A stretch of DNA of 64,000 bases from Pseudarthrobacter sp. NamE5 (GTDB lineage: Bacteria; Actinomycetota; Actinomycetes; Actinomycetales; Micrococcaceae), in contig NZ_VAHO01000004.1 in NCBI RefSeq assembly GCF_005796225.1, positions 219,244-283,243 of the forward strand. Reading direction: 5' to 3'. The position numbers and the translations under genes are program-made. The notes below the pieces were generated by a model. The model had not been told where the DNA came from. It ran no database searches and saw only the letters and a list, made by a program, of their open reading frames with translations. Below, in pieces: positions 7,863 to 15,400 of this stretch (position 1 is the first letter of the stretch; every line of letters starts with the position of its first letter).

Positions 7863-8804
7863 TCAAGCGCGGCGGCGCTGCAGGACGTCGTCGAGATTGC
7901 TCAGAGCGCTCTGTGCTTTGGAAAGCTGAGCGCTTTCCCCGGCAGCAGCAGGGGCCGTGGCTGGAGCAGCGGCAACGCCCTGCTTCAGCGAAGGCCTGCC
8001 AACAGCCTTCGGCGGCTCGGGCAGTTCCAGCGGCTCGGGTTCCGGCCGCTCGGCCTTGGCGGCCTCGACGTAAACGGGCTTGGGAACCTGCACAGGTTCC
8101 CAAGTGGCGGAAGCAGAGGCCTTGGCTGCTGCTGCACTGGGATCCCCCGCGGCAACGGCGACAGCAAGGGCGGCCTCGCGCAATTCCATTGCCGTCAGCG
8201 GCTTGATCCCGGGCTCATGAGCTTCCGCATCAAAAAGCGGGCTTTCCGGCTTTGCCGGTGCTGCTTCGGGTTGTGGCGGGATATTCACCGTGGGCTCGGG
8301 CAGCCGGGCCGGCGCCGCCATCGCGGACCGGAAAGCCGCGTTGACCTTGGCCTTCCTGTCCCGCACCGCGAGCCAGCGCAGGAGGACGACGGAGCCGATG
8401 GTGAGCGCCAGGGTTGTCAGTGGCAGGAAAGGAGCGCCCAGCCCGAATAGCAGGAGCACGCCGGAAATGAATGCCGTGATGAGGGACAGCAGCCCGACCA
8501 GGGCGATTCCCGTCCGGCCGTAATGGATACGAAGCTTGCCCGCAGTTGGGGAGCCGGCAGGGGCCATCCCGGGTCCGGCACTCTTCCTGGTGTCCATGAC
8601 TTTCTCCTGCTGGGCTGCGACGTTCAGTACCAAAGCGGCTGGCGGTTCAGGTGTTTCATCTGCGGCGGTGCGCGCCGGAAAATCGCCGGCGGGCTGGAAC
8701 TGGTGCCTGCGGTTCCGGAGGACGTAAGGGGCAACCCATACAATCCAGAGCACGACGGCAACCACGAGGATCACTGAGCTGCTAAGGGGGAAGTCCACAC
8801 TCAA
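7863..8804 (-). CDS. SepX/GlpR-like divisome membrane protein
   Basis: The 313-residue protein has an N-terminal membrane helix (SSVILVVAVVLWIVWVAPYVL) followed directly by the basic RNRRHQF stretch. It then has a linker, two further hydrophobic segments (IALVGLLSLITAFISGVLLLF and LTTLALTIGSVVLL) and a long Ala/Pro/Glu-rich tail. This architecture and the location after galU and a RimJ-like gene match the actinobacterial SepX/GlpR family, which acts in cell division. In corynebacteria GlpR is the membrane receptor of the MoeA-like protein Glp. Here no glp gene is adjacent. The start is a TTG at 8804; the GTG at 8798 is an alternative. Neither has a clear ribosome binding site. Confidence 0.75.
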   Translation of the reverse strand: MSVDFPLSSSVILVVAVVLWIVWVAPYVLRNRRHQFQPAGDFPARTAADETPEPPAALVLNVAAQQEKVMDTRKSAGPGMAPAGSPTAGKLRIHYGRTGIALVGLLSLITAFISGVLLLFGLGAPFLPLTTLALTIGSVVLLRWLAVRDRKAKVNAAFRSAMAAPARLPEPTVNIPPQPEAAPAKPESPLFDAEAHEPGIKPLTAMELREAALAVAVAAGDPSAAAAKASASATWEPVQVPKPVYVEAAKAERPEPEPLELPEPPKAVGRPSLKQGVAAAPATAPAAAGESAQLSKAQSALSNLDDVLQRRRA

Positions 8805-8879
8805 AACCGTATGAGCATCCGGTCCGCTGTTGCAGCATTAGCCACGGTGTGTCGTGCCACAGCCGGCAAATCAGTGGAT

Positions 8880-9500
8880 TTATGACGGTCTGGAGGCGAG
8901 CCAGGGCTTGAGCAGTCCTTCCGGGACTTCTTCTGAGGTCAGGGCGAAGGACCGATGGTCGGCCCATTCGCCGTTGATGTGGAGGTAACGGGGCCGGTAT
9001 CCCTCATCGCGAAATCCCAGCTTCTCCACCACCCGCAGGCTCGGTCCGTTCTCCGGCCGGATGTTGATTTCCATCCGGTGCAGTCCAAGGGTCTGGAAAC
9101 AATGGTCCGTCACCATGGCAACAGCGGTGGGCGCAATTCCCCGGCCTGCCCGCGCCTGATCCACCCAGTAACCGAGGGTTGCCATCTGGGCAGAACCCCA
9201 GACGATCGAGGAAACGGTCAGCTGCCCAACAATGACAGGGGAAGCGGCGCCTGCCACCCGCTCGGTGATGACAAAGGGCAACGCGGTGGCCTGGGCTGCC
9301 TGCAACTTGAGCGAACGGACCATCTGGCGGTAGTCCGGCAGGCCGCCGGAAGGATCCGGGTTCGAGGCTTCCCAGGGCGCCAGCCACTGGCTGTTGCGCG
9401 ACCGGACCTCGGTCCATTCCTTCTTGTCCCGGTAGCGGATGGGACGCAGGACCAGGTTGCCGCACTCCAGCGTCACGGGCCAGATCGGACCGGCGCGCAT
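8880..9500 (-). CDS. rimJ: GNAT-family N-acetyltransferase, RimJ/RimL type
   Basis: The 206-residue protein has the RimJ-like opening VTLECGNLVLRPIRYRD. Acetyl-CoA-binding features follow: LGYWVDQARAGRGIAPTAVAM, the conserved LGLHRMEINIRPENGPSLRVVEKLGF block, and GEWADHRSFAL. It probably acetylates protein N-termini or amino groups in the cytoplasm. I chose the ATG at 9500, two bases after the galU stop; an upstream ATG at 9539 would overlap galU. It lies in an apparent operon galU-rimJ-sepX. The symbol is by family and context; the exact substrate is not known. Confidence 0.8.
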   Translation of the reverse strand: MRAGPIWPVTLECGNLVLRPIRYRDKKEWTEVRSRNSQWLAPWEASNPDPSGGLPDYRQMVRSLKLQAAQATALPFVITERVAGAASPVIVGQLTVSSIVWGSAQMATLGYWVDQARAGRGIAPTAVAMVTDHCFQTLGLHRMEINIRPENGPSLRVVEKLGFRDEGYRPRYLHINGEWADHRSFALTSEEVPEGLLKPWLASRPS

Positions 9501-9502
9501 GT

Positions 9503-10408
9503 CTACTCGGACAAGCCGGCGGTGAATCCCGGCAGCCACTCCCGCAGCCCGGGTCCAAGGTCTTCGCTGTCAATCGCGAGCTGCACGCAGGCTTTCAGGT
9601 AGCTGAGCTTGTCCCCGGTGTCGTAGCGGCGCCCCCGGAAGACAACGCCGTACACGCCGTGCCCATCGGCGTCGCCCGTTGCCAGCTGCTGAAGAGCATC
9701 CGTCAGCTGGATCTCACCGCCCCGTCCCGGGCCTGTCTCCTCAAGGACACCGAACACGGCCGGGTGGAGCACGTAGCGGCCAATCAGGGCCAGGTTGGAG
9801 GGCGCTTCATCCGCACTTGGCTTTTCAACCAGCCTGTTGACCCGTACGTAGGCTTCGCCATCGACCTGCTCCACGTCGGCACAGCCGTAGGCGCTGATCT
9901 GCGACGGTTCCACCTCGATCAGGGCAATGACAGACCCGCCGGTCCTGGCCTGGACATCAATCATGGTGCTGAGCAGATCGTCCCGCGCGTCGATGAGGTC
10001 ATCGCCCAGCAGCACGGCAAAGGCTTCGTTACCAACATGCTGTTTTGCCCGGAGGACTGCATGGCCCAGGCCGTGCGGGTCTCCCTGGCGAACGTAGTGG
10101 ATGTCCCCCAGGTTGCTGGCAGCCTGGATGGACGCCAGCTTTTGCTCATCCCCCTTGCTTTCGAGGGTGGACTCAAGGGACGGCACCCGGTCGAAGTGGT
10201 CTTCCAGTGCCCGCTTGTTGCGTCCGGTGATCATGAGGACATCGTTCAGGCCCACGTTCACGGCTTCCTCAACCACGTACTGGATGGCAGGCTTATCAAC
10301 GACGGGAAGCATTTCCTTGGGCATCGCCTTGGTTGCCGGCAGGAACCTGGTACCGAGTCCGGCGGCAGGAATGACGGCTTTGCGAACTTTCGGGTTACTG
10401 GTAGTCAC
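9503..10408 (-). CDS. galU: UTP--glucose-1-phosphate uridylyltransferase
   Basis: The 301-residue protein has the nucleotide-binding loop AAGLGTRFLPATKAMPKEMLP (residues 15-35). It also shows the family markers VEEAV, YVRQGDPHGLGHAVL, LLGDDLI and RYDTGDKLSYLKA. It makes UDP-glucose for cell-envelope polysaccharides, glycolipids and trehalose or glycogen precursors. The gene opens the galU-rimJ-sepX operon and is divergent from the 5-FCL gene, the arrangement seen in many actinobacteria apart from the missing moeA/glp. Confidence 0.96.
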   Translation of the reverse strand: MTTSNPKVRKAVIPAAGLGTRFLPATKAMPKEMLPVVDKPAIQYVVEEAVNVGLNDVLMITGRNKRALEDHFDRVPSLESTLESKGDEQKLASIQAASNLGDIHYVRQGDPHGLGHAVLRAKQHVGNEAFAVLLGDDLIDARDDLLSTMIDVQARTGGSVIALIEVEPSQISAYGCADVEQVDGEAYVRVNRLVEKPSADEAPSNLALIGRYVLHPAVFGVLEETGPGRGGEIQLTDALQQLATGDADGHGVYGVVFRGRRYDTGDKLSYLKACVQLAIDSEDLGPGLREWLPGFTAGLSE

Positions 10409-10521
10409 CGGTCTAATCTAACGTCGGCGTCAAGCATTCAGTAATCAGCGGATGCGTTGAGATGCCGCGGCGGCAGGTGGCCTGCAGCCCGGCGGGCAGG
10501 ACGACTTTATCGAGGAGAGAC

Positions 10522-11145
10522 ATGACAGTTGAGGAAACAAGGGAAGCCAAGGACAGAATCCGCGCCGCCCATCGCCGGCGGCGGGCCTCGCTGACGCCCG
10601 GGGAACTGGAGGATGCGGGCGCGGCGCTGGCGAAGCACGGGGCAGCCTGGGCGGATTCGGTAACGCAGGGGAACGCGTCCCTGGTGTGCGCCTACCTTGG
10701 CGTGGGCGGGGAACCACCGACGCTGGCGCTGATGAAGGTGCTTCACGACGGCGGCCACAGGGTTTTGCTTCCCGTCTGTGAGCCGGGGCGGGAAATGAAG
10801 TGGGTTTTCTGGGCCCCGGGGACTGACTTGGCGCCCAGCAGCTTTGCCCCTATTTTGGAGCCGGTGGGAACGCGCCATGAGATTGAGGTTGCGGGGGATG
10901 CCGCTGCCCTGTTCATCCCTGCCACTGCCGTTGACCTTGCGGGCAGCAGGGTGGGCCAGGGCGGAGGCTACTACGACAAGTTCCTGGGCCATCTAGCCTC
11001 CGCCGGGAAGCACATCCCGCTGGCCGCTGTTATCTACGACGAGGAACTGCTGCCCGCCGGGAGGATCCCGGTGGAGGAATTCGACCGCCCCGTGCCGGGA
11101 GTGGTACTTCCGTCCGGGTTCCGGGACCTTGCCCGCGGCTTCTGA
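10522..11145 (+). CDS. 5-formyltetrahydrofolate cyclo-ligase
   Basis: The 207-residue protein contains the cyclo-ligase signature GQGGGYYDKFLG near the middle of the C-terminal half, plus the N-terminal RAAHRRRRASL stretch. The enzyme uses ATP to convert 5-formyl-THF to 5,10-methenyl-THF, returning the storage folate to one-carbon metabolism. I chose the ATG at 10522 because GAGGAG precedes it; an in-frame ATG at 10462 lacks such a signal. It is divergent from galU and upstream of the FmdB-like gene, a conserved actinobacterial order. Confidence 0.9.
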   Translation: MTVEETREAKDRIRAAHRRRRASLTPGELEDAGAALAKHGAAWADSVTQGNASLVCAYLGVGGEPPTLALMKVLHDGGHRVLLPVCEPGREMKWVFWAPGTDLAPSSFAPILEPVGTRHEIEVAGDAAALFIPATAVDLAGSRVGQGGGYYDKFLGHLASAGKHIPLAAVIYDEELLPAGRIPVEEFDRPVPGVVLPSGFRDLARGF

Positions 11146-11199
11146 GGGACCGGTGCGGGCACCATTACGGGGCGGTCCGGGCGCAGGAGGATGCTAGAA

Positions 11200-11226
11200 T
11201 TAGCACTTAGGCCCTGCGACTGCTAA
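11200..11226 (+). promoter_or_regulatory. CIRCE-like operator (HrcA) upstream of the FmdB/Ruc-like gene
   Basis: TTAGCACTT-N9-GACTGCTAA matches the CIRCE consensus TTAGCACTC-N9-GAGTGCTAA at 16 of 18 arm positions with the exact 9-base spacer. It overlaps the last base of a -10-like TAGAAT (11195-11200), so HrcA bound here would block initiation. The same window has two CIRCE copies before groES. Confidence 0.75.
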
Positions 11227-11291
11227 GGGCTGTCCAGTCGGACACCTGAGGCAGTGCGGGACCTCTCGTTTGCCCAAGAGGAGGAGCACCA

Positions 11292-11570
11292 GTGCCAACG
11301 TATGCGTACGCCTGCAAGGATTGCGGCCATGCCTTCGACATTGTCCAGTCGTTCTCGGACAGCTCTTTGACGTCCTGCCCCGAGTGCCAGGGTACCTTGC
11401 GCAAAAAGTTCAACAGCGTGGGCGTGGTCTTCAAGGGCTCGGGTTTCTACCGTACCGATTCGCGTGATTCCAAGGGAAGTGCCGTTTCCGCCACTCCCGC
11501 GGCTCCCGCGGCAGCACCTGCGCCTGCAGCCGCACCGGCTTCCGCGGCTCCGGCCGCAGCCGCTAGCTGA
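11292..11570 (+). CDS. FmdB-family zinc-ribbon protein, Ruc-like redox chaperone candidate
   Basis: The 92-residue protein has a zinc ribbon with four cysteines (C8xxC11 and C29xxC32) in its first half, the conserved KFNSVGVVFKGSGFYRTDSR stretch, and an Ala/Pro-rich, probably disordered tail. Its position next to the 5-FCL and galU genes matches M. tuberculosis Rv0991c (Ruc), a redox-activated chaperone co-regulated with hsp60 and hsp70. The CIRCE-like operator at 11200-11226 supports heat-shock control here too. The start is a GTG with a strong GAGGAGGAG site. Chaperone function is inferred from family, context and regulation. Confidence 0.85.
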   Translation: MPTYAYACKDCGHAFDIVQSFSDSSLTSCPECQGTLRKKFNSVGVVFKGSGFYRTDSRDSKGSAVSATPAAPAAAPAPAAAPASAAPAAAAS

Positions 11571-11670
11571 TTCGGAGCCCTGCCGGCTGGCCCACCTGCT
11601 TCACGTGGCGTTGTCCACATAGCTGAGCCCGTCCCTGCCCAGACCTCACCCTGCCCTTTAGCGTGGGGGC

Positions 11671-12438
11671 ATGCCTGCATACCGCCAGTCCCGCCGCGAC
11701 GCATACAGCCGGGGCGCAACAAACAGACTGCCCAAAGCAGGGTCCCTGGGGGCTCCGCGGCGCCCGGGCGTCCAGGGAAGCAGCCGCGCGAACAAGCGCC
11801 CGCCCCTCCGTCCGTCGGCCTGGCTGAACCGCAACAGGAGGCTCGCCGCAGCGCTGCTGCTGTGCGCTGCGGCAGCCATCACCGTCCACCAGCTCACGCC
11901 GGCACCTGCTCATACGGTGACTGCGGTAGCGGCCGCCCGCGATCTGCCCGCCGGGGCCGCCATGACCCCAGCAGACCTTGCCGCCGTCCAGATACCACCC
12001 GGAATGATGGCCGAAGGCTTCCTTCAAGAGGCAGCCGAAGCGGCAGGCAGACAACTCGCGGCGCCCCTGCGCAAAGGGCAGCTGCTCACGGATGCCCAAC
12101 TGCTCGGTCCGGGACTGCTTGCAGGGACTCCCCCGGGATCGGCAGCCGTCCCCCTCAGGCTGGCTGACCCGTCGTCCATCCAGCTGGTCTCGCCGGGACA
12201 ACTGGTCAACGTAGTACTGACCGCTGCCAACGGCTTCGACCAACAACAGACCCCGGAGGTGCTGGCCTCGGCCGTGCCGGTGCTATGGACCGCCGGCCAG
12301 GGCGGGCAGGGCGGCCAGTGGCTGGGGACCGCGGAGACAGACGGGCTGATCGTCGTGGCAGCAAATCCCGAACAGGCCGCCCGGCTCGCCGGCGCCTCCA
12401 CCCAAGGCAAGCTGTTCTTTGTCCTCGTCGGGCCCTAG
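11671..12438 (+). CDS. SAF domain-containing membrane-anchored protein (CpaB/RcpC-like)
   Basis: The 255-residue protein has a basic Ser/Arg-rich N-terminus, one membrane helix (RRLAAALLLCAAAAITV, about residues 56-72) and an extracytoplasmic SAF domain. The SAF domain begins at VTAVAAARDLPAGAAMTPADLAAV and continues through GRQLAAPLRKGQLLT. SAF domains occur in CpaB/RcpC pilus-assembly proteins and other periplasmic proteins. No Flp pilus genes are nearby, so a pilus role is not supported. It follows the FmdB-like gene by 100 bases on the same strand, as in related actinobacteria. Confidence 0.75.
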   Translation: MPAYRQSRRDAYSRGATNRLPKAGSLGAPRRPGVQGSSRANKRPPLRPSAWLNRNRRLAAALLLCAAAAITVHQLTPAPAHTVTAVAAARDLPAGAAMTPADLAAVQIPPGMMAEGFLQEAAEAAGRQLAAPLRKGQLLTDAQLLGPGLLAGTPPGSAAVPLRLADPSSIQLVSPGQLVNVVLTAANGFDQQQTPEVLASAVPVLWTAGQGGQGGQWLGTAETDGLIVVAANPEQAARLAGASTQGKLFFVLVGP

Positions 12439-12472
12439 TCCAACATCAGCCGCAATGGACCAGCGCCGAACG

Positions 12473-15400
12473 TCAGCCCCAGTGCGGGGGCCGCTGCTCC
12501 TTCAGCCAGGTCTCATGGTCGCTGTCATCGCGGTCACCCCAGCCCCGGGCTTCATCCTCAGACGCCTTGTTGGGAAGGGCGGCACTGCCATCCACGGCGG
12601 CAGTTCCCCGCCGGGTTGGCGCCGTACTTACGGCGCTGCTGCCTCGCCTGGTGCGGCTGCCGGACACTACTGCACCCTCAGGCTCTGCATCCTCTGCCCC
12701 AATTGCATCATGCGTTTCACCCTCCACCTTCTCCGGGGCAGGAGTGGGGTCATTTGACTGTCCAGTGGCGGATGTGCCGTCCTGTTCGCCGTCCGCGGCC
12801 ATGGCCGTTGCCTCCTTGGCGGGCAGGCTTTCAGCCTGCGCTGGGTTATTTGTTGTTGCAGCGCGCCGCCCGGCGCGGGAGATTTCCGCATTATCACGGC
12901 TGGTGTTCCCTGAGGCCGAAACCGGGTCCGGCGAGGCCGGGAGGTGGGTCTCCGGAGTGAAAGAACACCCATGCCCGGATCCGTCGTGAGGGGCCGCGGA
13001 CGCACCTTCCAGTACTTGACTGGCTGCGTCCACACCGTGAAGCGCCTGGTGCACGTCGTCATCGAGGAAGGCGATGGAGGTGCCCGCCCGTGCGGACAGC
13101 AAATTTTTCTCAAGGCCCAGATACCCGGCAATCCGGTCAGCGCAGGCGGACGGATCGGTAAAGACCTCGATGGTCCACAGCGGCATGTAGCGCCAGCCAA
13201 GGCGTTCCAGCTGCTGCGGCCGGAGGCGGCTCCGCTCGCGGACGCTCAAGGTGCGGTACTGCTCCGTGCCGTCCGATTCGATCGCCACCGGCCAAGGCAA
13301 ATCGGCGTCGTCCTGTCCCATGGTGCTAAGCGGATCAGCGGCGGCAACCACATCGATAGCGCCGTCGTACTGGTGCCACACCCTTGCACCCCGGGCCCGG
13401 AGACGGTCCCCAAGGTCTGCCACCAGCGGATCCGCGCCCAGTGCCTGTTCGCTTGCTGCTGCGCGAGAGGCGGGAGTTCCGAGATCGGTATTCCCGGAGA
13501 TTTCACGGTCCAGGAGCGCGTAGAGGTCCATGGCGCCATGGGTCAGCCTGGTGCGGTCCAGGTCCTCGGGCCGGAAGCAGGTGAGCACATGCATGGACCT
13601 GCGGGCCCGGGTCATGGCCAGGGCAAACTTTTCCCGGCCACCCTCGGCCGAAAGCGGCCCGAAATTGTGCAGGGCGCGTCCGTGCGGCGTGCGGCCAAAC
13701 CCGGGCGAGAAAATGACGTGGTCGCGTACCAGGCCCTGCGCCCGTTCAAGGTCAACAACACGGAAGGACTCGGGTCCGGCTCCGAAGAAGCTTGCCAGGC
13801 CAGGGTGGTTCGGCAGCTGCAGCCTGATTGATTCACCAATCCGGGCAGCATGCCGGAGGCTGGCAGTGACCACGGCCAGCGACGTCCGCGGGCGCAGGCG
13901 TGCGTGCTCGAAGACCAGCTGTACCACACGGTTGACCTCCGCCACGACGGACTCCACGCCTTCATGGTCGGCGCTTGGCAAGCCTGTGCCGTCCGGGAGG
14001 TACTCCACCAGCAGGGCGCGGTCCAGTCCGGTTGCCGACTGGCCCTCCGGGAGCCGGCGGAGCCCGCCGTCGTAAAAGCTCTTGCTCAGCTGCAGGACCA
14101 GGTCCTCGTCCACCGCGCGATAGACGAAGTTCAGCCGCCATACCGGAAGCACCTCGGACAGGGCAGTAAAAGCACTCTCCACCCGATGGTGCGCTGATTC
14201 GCCCGGAGCCAGGCGTTCCACTCCAACCGTGAAGGTGCGGGAGGTTGCGATCCGGGCGTCACCGAAGGCGATGACCTGCTTGGCGCGGGCGATGGAAGGC
14301 AGCACGGCCTGGAGCGAGGTCGCCTCCGCGTCCAGGATGACCACCGCATCAAAGTGCTGCTGCGCCGGCAGCAGACCGGTCATCAGGTAGGGGCTGACGG
14401 ACCAGACGGGGACCAGGGCGCCAATGAGTTCAGGAGCCTGTGCCGTCAGGGACGCCAAGGAAACCCGCCCGTCCTTGAGCAGGCTGCGAAGGAGGTCTGC
14501 CTGCCGCGGATGCTCGGCGATGGCGCTGCGCCACCGCTCCGCAAGGTCCCAGCGCAGGCGCGCGGCACCGCTGGCGATATGGGCGTTGTCGGCAAGGCGG
14601 TATTCCGCCTCCAGCTTCCGCAGGGCGTCACCGTCGGACATTGCGAGGTAGTCGTCACCGCTGATCATGGCCTCGAGGGCGGACTGCCACCATGCCAGCT
14701 CGAGCTCCGCAGCGACTGACCCTGCCGGAACCTCACGCTCTGCCAGGTCCGCCAGGAGTTCGCCCAGCCCGTGCTCGCGCATGTTCTCCACCAGCAAGGT
14801 CCGCTCGGGCAGCGTCTTAAGGGTGTCCGTGTCCGCCACCAGGCGCTCCAGGCGCTCCGTCAGCTCCTCGTACCGGACGGTGGCCAGGGATCCTCCGGCC
14901 TCGGTATGCCGGAGGGCCTCGCCCAGCTTGGCCAGGTCAGCGTCCAGCGACCGGTACATGACGTTCATCTCGGCCAGTCCCGACGGAACTGCCGGATGCC
15001 GCTGCGTCGTGGCGTAGCCCGCCCACAGCACCCGCTGCTCCTGGACCAGCAGCAGGGACGTGTGCAGGTCGGCGATGTGGACACCGGGCCGGACGTATTC
15101 CTTGGCAACCCTGCGCAGCCGTGAGCGCTGCATCGATGTCATCTCGATGCCGCGCTCCTTCCGCCAGGAGGAAGGAGCGGTGGCAGAAATGAGGTCCGTG
15201 ACCGGGCGGTCGAAGATATCGGGCGTGAACTTGTCCAGGCTGCCCCGCACCGCGACGAGAAGCTGGAGCTGCTCGCCCCACTCCGCGAAGGAGGCACCCG
15301 GCCGGATCTCCGCGTGCTCCGCCACGGCCTTCATGCGGTCGCGCAGGACAGGCAGGTTCTTCGCCACGGAACGGACCAGGTCCTGGGCCTCCTCGGTCTC

